DNA of 64,000 nucleotides from Pohlia nutans (GCA_022496805.1 CM040091.1:21814336-21878335), one strand, 5' to 3'; numbered from the stretch's first letter, positions 48,081-58,815 are shown. Translations and numbers: made by a program. Notes: a model not told the origin generated them from the letters alone.

Positions 48081-49352
48081 ATGAATTCATTGCAGACAGG
48101 CAGCGAAGAATCTGCAGGGTTGGAGGAAGTCGTTGAATTTGCAGCCCAACATATGGGATTATCGGATCAAAAAGCTCTTGCGTCCAACAAACGAGAGAAT
48201 CCAGGATCTTCCTGTGAACATGACTGTGCATATCAAACAACATCGATGAACTCCGCATTATGGAGTGATCTGCCGGAGGAGTTGTTGCAGCGTGTGTTCG
48301 CACGTCTACCGTTGGCAGGTATCATTCGTCTTCGATGCCTGTCCAAACAATGGAACAGGATCCAAAACTCCCATGATTTCAAGCAGGTGTGTGCAGATGC
48401 GCATCCCAAGATGTTTGGACTTATCACTCATGGGTATTATAGCTCCTCCGGAAGCTTCACGATCAAGTTGTATGACTTGAGATCTAGTACTTGGTATGCG
48501 ATGCAAATCGACACCGGATACCAGCGGCGGAATTTCAACACGATGTACGCTGCTGATGGAGGTTTGGTGTGCATTGCTTGCACGTCAACACATGAAGGAC
48601 ATTTCTCTGTCCTTGTTTTGGTTTGCAATCCATTGACTCGCGCTCTGAGAGCCCTTCCTCACCATTCACACTACATGAGTCCACCTAGGATGCTTCAGCT
48701 CGTGATGGATCGCGTCAGCAAATGCTACCAAGTGCTGATTGTGAGCACCGGTCGAAGTGGAGGACTTGTGGCTGAGATTTTCCGTTCCAACATTGGGGCT
48801 TGGACTACCGCAAACTCGTCAGAGAAAAGATATTTTTTGGGGTCTCGATACCAATGGTATTTAGGGTTTAGGGTCTCTTGGGCCAAAGATGGGGCTCCTT
48901 GTGTGTATGATTGTGCAGAAGGCCATTTCCTTGAGATTCCAGCAGTAGCTGATCTACTCAAAGACGAGGCTTACTTTACTATAGACTTTTGCGCAGTCGT
49001 GCAAGATAGGCTCTTCATTTTGTGTCGGAAAGAACGAGAAGCAATCGAGGGGGGTGGACTTTCAAAACAAGAGTGGTTTTTTGCAGAGTTTCAATTTTTG
49101 GAGAGTGGAGCAAAATGGTTGAAACTGAAAGATCACCGCAGTAGCAACTTGGAGTCGACCACGTACTATCCGCGATGTGTGTTTGCATGCAACAGTTATA
49201 TGTTCGTAGTTACACATTGTAAACTTGCTGCTCTTGAAAAGCTCTACTTGTATGATCTCTCTACTGGGAAATGGCATGCCTTCTCTCCAGAATGTCTACA
49301 AATCATTAATGGGAATCTAATGTGTGAGCTCCAATGGGATGATGTTCCGTAA
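48081..49352 (+). CDS. F-box protein (kelch-type family), intact
   Basis: Single exon, 423 aa. The frame opens at 48042 after a stop, and the first ATG is MNSLQTGSEE. The F-box is at about residues 60-100: LWSDLPEELLQRVFARLP, then LRCLSKQWNRIQNSHDF. The C-terminal 300 residues have spaced aromatic/Gly patterns (KLYDLRSSTW, LVCNPLTRALRALP, LYLYDLSTGKWHAFSPE) as in the beta-propeller of plant F-box/kelch proteins. F-box proteins bind SKP1 through the F-box and bring substrates to SCF ubiquitin ligases; the substrate here is unknown. An acceptor-like TATATTACAG at about 47980 could mean a 5' UTR intron. The MITE at 47657-47891 sits in the upstream region. Confidence 0.9.
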   Translation: MNSLQTGSEESAGLEEVVEFAAQHMGLSDQKALASNKRENPGSSCEHDCAYQTTSMNSALWSDLPEELLQRVFARLPLAGIIRLRCLSKQWNRIQNSHDFKQVCADAHPKMFGLITHGYYSSSGSFTIKLYDLRSSTWYAMQIDTGYQRRNFNTMYAADGGLVCIACTSTHEGHFSVLVLVCNPLTRALRALPHHSHYMSPPRMLQLVMDRVSKCYQVLIVSTGRSGGLVAEIFRSNIGAWTTANSSEKRYFLGSRYQWYLGFRVSWAKDGAPCVYDCAEGHFLEIPAVADLLKDEAYFTIDFCAVVQDRLFILCRKEREAIEGGGLSKQEWFFAEFQFLESGAKWLKLKDHRSSNLESTTYYPRCVFACNSYMFVVTHCKLAALEKLYLYDLSTGKWHAFSPECLQIINGNLMCELQWDDVP

Positions 49353-50400
49353 AGAATGGGGCATTCTACATACTTACAGAAACCAAGTGATCAACATCAC
49401 AGTTTACAGTTGCATAGGGTTGTAAAATTTAGAGGTTAGAGATTTGTTCAACACCACCCTTAAATGGGTGGTGTGCCCAATTTTTTGAACTGTGACCATT
49501 TTTGTGTGTGACTTTGCGTCTTATGTTGCCATTTCTTTTATGAAGACCACTTTAGACAATGTACATGGGCAAAGGAAGTATTATTACTCATATCTGTAGC
49601 GTTCACCTATGGAGGCTTTTAAACTTTGGGGTCAACGTTTTTTTTTTGGTCATTTTGGTAATCAAGTGTGCGGTACTTCTTCATTTGGTGTCATTTGGTG
49701 CACATGGTCAGTTGGTTGTTGATTTATGTATCTCTATGAAAGTGCAACAAATTTACCACTTCTTCAGAGTATAGAATGTGAGAGATGCATGTGACTCAAA
49801 CTTTTGTTCTGAGATGAGTTGCTTCAAAAATTACTGTGCAGTGTCATACTTGTGGAATAAAAGACAATTTGGTGTTTGATCATGTTGATGAACAGTTGCA
49901 TTGGCCATTTGCATCAAAGGCTCTTTGCTATGAACTCGAGGTGCTTGCAACTCTGTAGACATACAGTAACAGAGTTTATCCTTTAGCCTAAAGAAATTCC
50001 CATTTGTCTCAAATTTTAGTGAAATATATAAGGAAAACATAGATATCGGAAATTATGAAGACAAAAAAACGAAAATAGAACTAGGGCTACGCGATGCTGC
50101 GCACAACCGTCGACGAGTAATACTTGTTAAATCAACATTATAGAATTTGAAATTCTAGTTTACCTTAAAGACTTTGATAGCTATTTAACTATAAAAGATA
50201 AAAGAGGTTTGGCTATTTTTATATAAATTTTTATATAGCTTAAAAACCAAAAATAGAATAAAATGTTTTGCTATATTTTGATATTTCTAAGCTATATTGG
50301 GTCAATTTGGGCCATAGTTAATCCTTTTTTTTTCTCAAGAATGAAAATCAAGATATTCATGTTCTTTTTCAAATTAGGAACAAACCTTATTTTTCAAACT
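49353..50400. other. F-box 3' flank and intergenic DNA
   Basis: Probably the F-box 3' UTR for the first few hundred bases. 50210-50400 is a dispersed repeat also seen at about 39870-40030. No other gene. Confidence 0.45.
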
Positions 50401-50467
50401 GTCTTGCCAAACTCCAACACAGGCCAACCCTGAAGGTATTTACATATCATGGTCATCCACCATAGTC
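50401..50467 (-). pseudogene. Third partial copy: 3' end of the 142-aa gene
   Basis: The reverse complement reads CTATGGTGGATGACCATGAT, a stop, then TACCTTCAGGGTTGG and TGTTGGAGTTTGGCA, matching 2629-2693. It abuts arm B of the duplication at a TTAA. Confidence 0.8.
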
Positions 50468-50618
50468 TTAACACATGAGGCTCAATTTTAGCTTCTGTGT
50501 CATATAGGGGTTATTTAATCACTCTGCTCAAATTCCGCAAGACGCATTTCAGAGACCTCAACTAAAAATGAACTCAAGCTGAAATAAAAGAAAACAGGGT
50601 AGAAGATATATCGCATAC

Positions 50619-50957
50619 TTGGGCGGTCATGTCTACAAAGGCAAGGATATTGGCAGCAGTGACACTCTTGGTGGGAAGGGGATATGTGTTGAGCATGCGC
50701 AAGTACCATGCTGTGAATCCCGAGCCAGGGGGTGATCCCGAGGCAGTGGAAGTCGTACCAGTTGCCAAACCTCGCGCAGAGACATAATTAGCTTTCGTGC
50801 AATGCTTTCTGAGGAAAATCAACGTGGGGTTGACCATGGCAACTCTGATGTGTTGACGATGCCATCGTGTTGGCAATGCAATATTGTTCTTGACATGGCA
50901 GAGATGACGATATTGACCTCCCCCAACTGATCTTAGATTAGCCACCAATTTGAGCAT
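50619..50957 (-). pseudogene. Truncated duplicate of the Mpv17-family gene (exon 1 only)
   Basis: 113 codons open from MLKLVAN to DMTAQ with a GT donor after it, as in 3814-4152, with few substitutions. Homology stops about 150 bp into the intron and exons 2-4 are missing. Alone it lacks the central and C-terminal membrane segments, so a working transporter is not expected. Confidence 0.85.
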
Positions 50958-51275
50958 CCTGAAGTGCAGTTTTTGGTCGCAAGCACATGTCACAGAAAAA
51001 AGCTGTCACAACTTGAATTGAATACTACTCATGCTCACTACAAAAAGGATAAATTGAATGAGCCGTTGCAAAATTTCAAGAGTCTTTCCACTGAGCTTGG
51101 CAGGCGTTGTCAGTGGAAACAACAGAAACTGTTCTTGGTGCCATTTGTTTGAATCCACGTGGTGGATTCTTCACTCGAGTTCTGCTAACTACCTGCCGTT
51201 CAGAGTAAACCTAACCACCCACTTCACCTCTAATCAGGGCTAAACTGCAAGTGTAACTTAGTTTACAAACACTAG

Positions 51276-51449
51276 TAGCAGACTTGTCGTTTTTCATTCC
51301 CCACTTTGTGGAAACAGTGAACAGTGGCGGAATGTTATACCTATATTTTTACATATGTTAAAACTACTCACTAGCACTAACACAACCCATGTGTCTGGCG
51401 CGGTTTCATTCCTTTTTCATTGTAGGAAGTGAAAAACGACACATTTCCA
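51276..51449. mobile_element. Insertion in arm B, GTCGTTTTTCA ends
   Basis: GTCGTTTTTCATTCC near the left and GGAAGTGAAAAACGAC near the right, flanked by ACTAG (51271-51275 and 51450-51454). Arm A is uninterrupted at this point. Related to the hairpin elements at 4956 and 32997. Confidence 0.75.
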
Positions 51450-52262
51450 ACTAGTGAAGCTGATTCAAACGAAAAAGTCTGAAATGAAATTTACAACACA
51501 CTGCATGCTTTGTGCGTTTGATCACCTGATTTGGTATTTATTTCCAAACAGTTTGTTTCTCTGTACATTGGGATTTTTCCTCTCAAATCTGAACCAGAAG
51601 CTCTAAGTGTACAAAGAGTATTGCACTAATTTTTGTGCAGATTACAAGAGCATATTATTGGAGTCCAATTGCTAAATTGCTGTCATCCCAAATCGTCTGT
51701 CCGCATGGAGTGGATTGCTTGAGCAGTAATTAATAGTTTGGTTCCGAGAATTTTGATTCTTGTCATTGTTGAGTACATTGTGGATAGTTGTTGTAACTTC
51801 GATGGAACAGTAGCATAGGACCTGGCGTGTGGAATGCGACAAAATTCTACACAAATTATAGAGTACCCTAGTGTGTTTATGAAAAACAACGGTCAATGAG
51901 ATCAAGCGGACCCCATTTTCACTCTATAAAGCTTGGAGTAATTTTGACCTAATCACAAACCCTTCTTACTCCACTCCATAGGGTAGCCTCTTTGTAAAAA
52001 TGAAAGGGCAACGAGATCAACCCCTACTGAGGGAGCCCCTTTTCTAATTTTTTGTTTTTATAAGAGCCTGAATGGGACAAAGAGTTTAGCAGCAATTTTG
52101 ATTTTTATCACAAACTCTACTCACTCCACTCCACGATTTGTGAAGGTCTATTATACACACCATGCATTCACGCACTTCCTTTGCTGAAACTGTCGTGCCG
52201 ATCATGTTCACAAGGTGATTCCATTGCTGAAACTGTCCAACACGGACCAACCCTGAAGGAAT

Positions 52263-52691
52263 TCACACATCCTGGTCGTCCGTGACCATACTCCAGTCGT
52301 CGTCGTCGTCGTCCGAGAGCTCAACATCTGACCAGCTTTCATCTGAGCCATGAATCGATAGTACAGGGGTGCAAGCATCTTCAAGCGACGCTTCGATCAC
52401 GCTGTTCACAGTGGCAACGAAGATGCCCACGCGCACGGCGTCGACCTCATCATCAAGCTCCCGAGGTCGACGAGGAGAGCCAGCTGGTTGTCCAGAGAGC
52501 GAGAATTCTGCGAGAGACGGGTTGCGGAGCACGTCGGCGGCGAATCGCTTGTGGCGGCCCAGACGCTTGGCCCGCGACTTCTCCACGGGGTGATCGCGGC
52601 AGCTGCGGCACCGCGTCTTGCCAGACCTGCATCGCCCCGTCACTCGGGCCTTGCTCGTGGGCTTCCCTCGCACTCGCCCCTCCCGCCTCAT
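52263..52691 (-). CDS. Uncharacterised 142-aa basic/acidic protein, copy B
   Basis: Intact, same length as copy A, about 90 percent identical by eye. Differences include DK to EK in the basic region, LEADACTT to LEDACTPV with balanced indels, and DDDSDDW to DDDDDDW in the acidic tail. The C-x6-C-x2-C-x2-H cluster is unchanged. A 4-bp deletion upstream removes the TATA box present in copy A. The balanced indels that keep the frame and the preserved Cys/His cluster suggest it was, or still is, under selection; whether it is expressed is unknown. Confidence 0.65.
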   Translation of the reverse strand: MRREGRVRGKPTSKARVTGRCRSGKTRCRSCRDHPVEKSRAKRLGRHKRFAADVLRNPSLAEFSLSGQPAGSPRRPRELDDEVDAVRVGIFVATVNSVIEASLEDACTPVLSIHGSDESWSDVELSDDDDDDWSMVTDDQDV

Positions 52692-53085
52692 AACTATCAA
52701 TCGATTCCCCACCTTCTATACCACAACTTTACCGAGGCTTCGATCTAATGAAGAAGCGACAACCAATGCCAACTGGGTGACTGTTTGATGAATTGAACCC
52801 CAGAGATCAGTGCTAGCTAGTTTCCTTCCTATGCTAATGATTTCGAAGGAAATGAGGGGGTTGAATTTATTCGAAGATTGATGATGTTGCTTGAGCGGCA
52901 CTCAATTCCACTTTCTGTGATGGAAATCCCACAAGCTTCTCCTTCAAGTTTGACTTTGTTGCCGACTTCCATTGCCGACTTTCATGTGGCTGTGCAGCGT
53001 GTGCACGAGACTTAGTCGTTTGCTGATGTTTGGGAATTCGGTGTTACCGACACACAGCCATAACATTCTTGAGGAGCAGCTAATT

Positions 53086-54422
53086 GCTTTTGTTTTTTCC
53101 GTTGGTAGAGTGCAGGGTTGATTATCCACAGGGACCCTGACTTATAATAACAACAAAAAAATCATTTGTCTTTTTTTTCTTTCAAAATTTAATACATATG
53201 ATATAGAAATTTAATTATATGATATTTTCACCGCTAAAGGACCAAGGATTCATGGTTTTGAAGACCAATATTTATTTTTATAAATTGTTGTTTGTTACAA
53301 TTTTCTTGGTCATTTGTTACAATTTCCCTGCCAATCATAACTCACTAGTCACACCAAGTCAAGTGTATCAGATTATTGCTCAAAGAGTTCCAATGGGAAT
53401 CGAATTGAACCATGTAAATGTGATACATAGCCTTAGCAGAAACAACGACAAAAATAAAGAAACAATGATCTTCAAATTTGTCACCAATAATAAGATCCAA
53501 TAAAAGAAGCCCTCACTTCAAGCTCTAATAAATTCGTCACGATGATAATCTCGCGAACGACAATATCCACGTAATAATTGTGTGAAGAAAAGTACTTTTG
53601 GTTTGTGATGGGTTTATATGGTATGGATTTCAAAGAGAATGTTTAATTCAAGGAGAATGTGAAGCTTGTGAAAGTGGACAATGTAGTATAGACAATGTAT
53701 GCAATTAGCACATTAAATAAAAGTGTGCTTAATGCCCAATGTAAGGCATTAAGCACATTAAGCACACTTTTACTTAATTTCCATTTTTATGTATTTTGAT
53801 GATATATATTAATTTTTATCATGTGCAAGTAATTGTGTCTTTTGATGATAGGACCAAAAAGCCCAAATTGGCCTCATTTTTCTTATAGTAGTTTTAAGTA
53901 GGTTCTTGTATAGAATTCCTTTTGTTCAAATTTATTTTTTCTTTGACCAACACATGTTCCTCATTTATTCCGGTGATGTTAAATTTGGTCCCTTCTAAAA
54001 CATTTTGGAACATGAACCATGCCATTTGAATTCCTGGATGGTTCAAGCTTCAAAATATAGCTCCATAAGTCCCTGGGTTTTGATGTCAGCCTTGAACTTC
54101 ATGCCCGCCATCTCCTCTGTGCTCCTACTCCTCTTCGTCGTGGCCCGTTCACACCAAGCCCCAGTCGCACTTGCATCTGCGTTCCCGAAATGGAGGAAGG
54201 TAAAAACCAAAAAACCAAAAAATATTCAAAGCTTTGTTTTTTCTTGCTACTACTATTGTTTAAACACTGTGCAAGTGCATTATAGTACCGCAAGCAAAGC
54301 CATGCTCCTTTCTTGTGTTGCATTCCTTATCGTCATGTATTAAAGTAATTTCTAATTGCATATTTTATATTTCTTGTTTGACAATATATTCCCTCAAAGT
54401 TACCTGACGCATGCATGCATCA
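53086..54422. other. Intergenic with TTAA-class remnants
   Basis: 53228-53265 (CTAAAGGACCAAGGATTCATGG) and 53847-54040 (AGGACCAAAAAGCCC, CCAACACATG) are pieces of the GGACCAAG subfamily. 53690-53790 has an AAGCACATTAA inverted motif. The ORF near 54005 is not recognised. Confidence 0.45.
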
Positions 54423-55312
54423 GAGCATCCTCACCCGTCCGCGCCAAACGTGGCTCGCGACAGGCGGGATTTAAGGTGGTTACCCCATTTCCAACTGGCT
54501 CCTTTTACCAACAGGTAGGGGCATTATCCACAAGCACTGCTCCAACGGTGTTGGTTGTAGCATGAGTTACAGTTGGTAATGGGTTCTCTCTTGTTGGTTC
54601 TAGTATGTGTAAGTGTGGTTATGGGTTCGTTGTTGTTGGTTCAAGCATCTTTAGTGTGTGCAATACAAAGCTTCTTTAGACAGAAAGAGGTGTACCTATC
54701 TGATGTGAATGGGATGCGTCATACTTCAACTTTGAAAATTTGTAACTAATTCATTCTTCACCCAAAAATTATGTTTCAACTTGCGTTGGAATCTAATTCT
54801 TCTTGCCTATGTCTAAAAAATAATAACACTAAATAACTTCAGTGCCTCCTATCTGTATTTCTTATTCAGTTGGGAATGGGGTAACCACCTTAGGGCTCGC
54901 GAGAGAGTCTGCGACTCGGAAAAAAGGGTCTCCCTCACCCATCCGCGCCATGGCTGGCCGCGAATCGCCCGGCCGGAATCACTGCGTCGACAACGTGTAA
55001 GATCCTCGAGGGAGCTGAGGTGGCCGACGGCTGAGAGCATCTTCACCGTTTCTCCAGATGGGAGCCCAACGATGAAGCTAAAAAAAGCCAAATCCCATCC
55101 GAAAACAAATATAGCTCAAAATCTCCCAAAACTTTTCCGTGAAAGGGGCGCTGGAGGAAGAAGAGAACCCTGAAAATGGCGAGACACCGTCGATATTTGA
55201 CGAGCCCGCATCTCTTGGAGCCCTTGAAAGCGCTCTGGTGAGGGAGAAAAACCAGCCTGGGCCTGTGGAACAGTATCGCGGCCTCCTTTTGCGAGTCCCG
55301 GTGAGGATGCTC
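54423..55312. mobile_element. GAGCAT-end element, TCA duplication, with nested insert
   Basis: GAGCATCCTCACCCG at the left, CGGTGAGGATGCTC at the right, TCA on both sides (54420-54422, 55313-55315). A 417-bp element at 54474-54890 is nested inside. A GAGCATCTTCACC motif at 55034 suggests a further internal member of this class. Confidence 0.7.
54474..54890. mobile_element. Nested MITE with AGG ends and TA duplication
   Basis: AGGTGGTTACCCCATTTCCA and TGGGAATGGGGTAACCACCT ends, TA on each side. Confidence 0.8.
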
Positions 55313-55482
55313 TCAGCATTGGTGTGTGTGAATGAGCCATCGGCCGTGCTCCTGTTGTAGACCCCTCGCCACGTCGGTACGCTCACACCCTTGGATCTCT
55401 GGAGATGATCTGACGGCCAAGGTCCCTGAGCCGGCAATTGAGAGAGCAGCGCTCTCCACGCGTGACGGACGCGGCTGAGCCG

Positions 55483-56000
55483 CGTTCCTCAAGCGCAGAG
55501 AGAACCAGAAGCTCAGTCGCCGGCACAGTGGCTGTGGACCGTCAGATGTTTTCTCTTGATCTCGCGGCTGCGGTAGCGACACGTGGCAAGTGGGGACTGC
55601 CAACGAGGCTGCAGCAGCGGGTGTAGGGCCCGTGGAGTCAACCACAACAGCAGTCGGGCGTATAGTGAATAAAGCCAGAGATTAAAAAAAACCAAAGCAC
55701 AATTTTATTTTATAATAGAAACAAATTGAAGGAATTCAATTGCAAGGATCAAAGCACAATTTCATTGCTGCCCATTCTCATGGCCCACACTTGAACCATC
55801 CAGGGCAAATCAATTGCTGCCCATACTCATGCCATACACTTGAACCATCCAGGGACGGAATATGATCATGAACCATCCAGGCACATGAGTCTTGAACTAA
55901 CCAAAGACTAAGGTTGATTGTCCTAAAACCACCAACTTAAGCAATCTGGCTTATTTTTGGCAGTCCTAAATTCGAAAAAAAAATATGACCGCATTCGAAA
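55483..56000. repeat. Left arm of a 55.5-58.8 kb inverted repeat
   Basis: Runs from the CGCGTTCCTCAAGCGCAG region through ACTTGAACCATCCAGGG to CTAAATTCG...ATATGACCGCATTC. It matches 57635-58815 in reverse. Confidence 0.85.
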
Positions 56001-56213
56001 TAGGCTTTGATGAGGATTGCAAAAATTTGCAACATCTAATTCGCATTTGTCAATTTTATACAAAATTCCAAAGTGGAAAGTAACTTGTGACCCAAAACCG
56101 ATCACATGCTCTAATGTACAAATGAGGTACATCTTCCCTTTGAAAATCTAGAAATTAGGGTGATTGGTTTTGGGGCACTGGTTGGTAATAGGACAACCAA
56201 CCGTAAACACACT
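55911..56213. mobile_element. MITE with AGG ends and TA duplication
   Basis: AGGTTGATTGTCCTAAAACC at the left, AATAGGACAACCAACCG at the right, TA on each side. Related to 36896-37295. Contains the empty TTAA site at 55937-55940. Confidence 0.75.
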
Positions 56214-56218
56214 AACTA

Positions 56219-56431
56219 AGGCCCAAGTTTTGAATGACAAATGCAATCTATCATATTATGAAGAATACATTTTAGAAGGGACTAAATTTCATATCTCCGG
56301 AATAAGTGAAGAACATTGTATATGTTGACCAAAGAAAAATTAAATTTGAACATAAGGATTCTACATAAAACATACATAAAACTCCTATAAGAAACATGAT
56401 GTCAATTTGGGCTTTTTGATCCTATGGAGGT
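56219..56431 (-). mobile_element. TTAA-class remnant, GGACCAAG subfamily
   Basis: Interior marks GAACATTGTATATGTTGACC, AAACTCCTATAAG and CCTATGGAGGTTTAA; both ends decayed. A second such remnant lies at 57062-57280. Confidence 0.55.
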
Positions 56432-56515
56432 TTAATATATCAAAAAACACAATTACAATTACTTACCATAAACTTAATATATATCATCAAAATATAAATT
56501 TAAAAAAGAAACATG

Positions 56516-56945
56516 TCAAGCAAACCAAACATTCTCATCTGGGAATGTCATGCCTTCCAAGACTTTGCCACTACCTTGAAGCTCTACATTGTATGTTTTA
56601 GCCTTGATTCCCTCTACTGCATCATTGAAGCTAGAAACCCTTGCTATATACCATTTGTTTGTATTCTCATCGAAAACTTCTACCATCTTTTCAACAAGAG
56701 AACCATCAGTTCCAATTGTTCCGCATTGTTGTTCACCTCTTGAAATGGAAGTTCCACAATTTCTACATTCAACGGTTTTCACCCCAATCAAAAACATGTT
56801 ATATTCTCCACACAATCAACATTTTTGTTTGAAGCTTTTCGGTTGTTGTAGTCGCTTACGTTTCTTTGCATATGTTTCTCGCCGTCGTACTTCAACAATG
56901 GTCTTGGGCTTCTCTAAAGTTTTACTTGTACTTCCCAATGTACCT
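56516..56945 (-). pseudogene. Gene fragment: zinc-ribbon-like exon
   Basis: After an acceptor TTTGTAG, the frame reads KTLEKPKTIVEVRRRETYAK, KQKC-stop-LCGEYN, VECRNCGTSISRGEQQCG, then WYIARVSSFNDAVEGIKAKT and PDENVWF. The CxxC...CxxC pairs would form a zinc ribbon, and the W-Y-A-V / Y-V pattern is reminiscent of Tudor-like folds; both are inferences. A TGA interrupts between two of the Cys residues. I cannot name the parent gene. Confidence 0.45.
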
Positions 56946-57317
56946 ACAAACAATTAAAAATCACATTTACAAAACTTATAAAAATAAAAATAAATAAAAA
57001 ATCAATTGTGTATTTTCAAAATGAATACATATGATGTACAATTTTAATGTATATGATATTTTAACCCATAAAGGCTCAATAATTCTTAGATTTAAAATGA
57101 AAAATTCAATTCATCATATTGTGAAAAATACAATTAATATGAGACCAAATTATATATGACTAAAATCATTGAAGAATAAGGAACAAGAAACTAATTTGAA
57201 TAAAATGAAGTTCACATTAGACCTACTCAAAACTGCTAAAAGAAACATAAGGCTTGATTTGGGATTTTAGAAATTGTAAAGATTAAATCAAACCTGATGG
57301 TTGTTGAATGTGTACAA

Positions 57318-57650
57318 CTACCGCGCTTGAAATATGATTTTTTTTTTCAGGGTTTCCCATGACCCAAATCTTGTCATCGTAACATGTGCTTGAATTGATT
57401 CTGTATTTGCTCCAGTTCGAGGTAGAAGAATAGTCTTTGGATGTGCTTGAGGATTGAAAATAGGTTTTAGAGACCTAGAAAATGTGTTGACTGCTTTGTC
57501 CAAAGCTTGAAGCTCATTTACCGTTAACATTGACATCTTCTCAAGTACAAGGAAATTGAACATCAATCCCTGAATTTTGTTTTGAATGGTATTGACCAAT
57601 TTAGCATTGGAAATAGATGGTTGCACTATTTTGAATGCGGTCATATTTTT
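57318..57650 (-). pseudogene. Gene fragment in the same inverted repeat
   Basis: Open for about 108 codons on the minus strand with a helical pattern (IQNKIQGLMFNFLVLEKMSM, VNELQALDKAVNTFSRSLKP). Probably another exon of the gene in 56516-56945, since both lie on the same strand. Not recognised. Confidence 0.3.
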
Positions 57651-58815
57651 TTCTCGAATTTAGGACTGCCAAAAATAAGCTAGATTGCTTAACCCCTTTA
57701 GGATTGCTCAAGCCAAAATGGCCTACGGTTTGCAATATAGGCTGGTTTTAGGGTAGTTGGACTATGTATTTGCAAAAACTGAATTCTTCAACAATGTCTG
57801 CAAAGATGGGAACTAAATTACTGTGGAAAGAAAAAAATTAATTGAGCAAAGATACAGAAATTGTACCTACGAGAAGTGCGTATTTTGCATATTCTTGGAA
57901 GGGACCCAACTTCTATTTTGTAACCGTATTTTTTTGAAGGGGCAATGTATGTGATAGTTCAAGAATTTTGGCCTGGCCAAGGCTCAATTATTTTATGTCA
58001 AAGTGAACTAGGTGAAGCCCTTCTAGAGACGGTAAGGAGAAAAAAGAATTAATTAAAATAAATGTGACTTCTAGGCCTTGCTGAAGGCTAAAATACGGAC
58101 AAATACAACACTTTTTTAGACTACACAGTATCCCAAGAATTTTTGAAGAGCTGAAAATCACTCAAAAAATTGATCAAAAAATTGTGCTCCTATAAAATTG
58201 CTGACACGTCCTACTAAAAAAAATCTCATTGTATGAACACCTCGTGAAGGTACTCAAATATTGTTGTGTACACAAATACTTGGGCAAGAGCACCTGCAAC
58301 TGGGCCTCATGAGTTGTATCAAACATCCTTTAGGGGTTAAGTTGGTGGTTTTAGGATAATCAACCTTAGTCTTTGGTTAGTTCAAGACTCATGTGCCTGG
58401 ATGGTTCATGATCATATTCCGTCCCTGGATGGTTCAAGTGTGTGGCATGAGTATGGACAACAATTGATTTGCCCTGGATGGTTCAAGTGTGGGCCATGAG
58501 AATGGGCAACAATGAAATTGTGCTTTGATCCTTGCAATTGAATTCCTTCAATTTGTTTCAAAAAATAAAATAAAATTGTGCTTTGGTTTTTTTTAATCTC
58601 TAGCTTTATTCCCTGCGCCCGACTGCTGCTATGGTTGACTCCACTGCTGATGCTCTCCCGGCCCCTACACCCGCTGCTGCAGCCTCGTTGGCAGTCCCCA
58701 CTCGCCACGTGTCGCTACCGCAGCCGCGAGATCAAGAGCAAACATCCGACGGTCCACAGCCACCATGCCGGCGACTGAGCTTCTGGTTCTCTCCGCGCCT
58801 GAGGAACGCGGGCGG
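57635..58815. repeat. Right arm of the 55.5-58.8 kb inverted repeat
   Basis: Reverse complement of 55483-56000, lengthened by the 652-bp TTAA element at 57689-58340. Confidence 0.85.
57689..58340. mobile_element. TTAA-class element with visible empty sites
   Basis: TTAACCCCTTTAGGAT at the left, ATCCTTTAGGGGTTAA at the right, 652 bp. Flanks CTAGATTGC and GTTGGTGGTTTTAGGA are contiguous around a single TTAA at 55937-55940 (reverse) and 37265-37268. Confidence 0.92.

Larger units (their letters stand above)
50468..53085 (-). repeat. Segmental duplication, arm B (inverted relative to 1580-4292)
   Basis: Carries the 142-aa ORF and exon 1 of the Mpv17-family gene in the same relative order as arm A but on the minus strand. 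It lacks the poly(A) insert of arm A and has its own 174-bp insertion at 51276-51449. Confidence 0.9.

Noticed and set aside
54005..54343. ORF with a hydrophobic segment
   Set aside because: Unrecognised, starts inside a decayed MITE, with no splice or promoter support.
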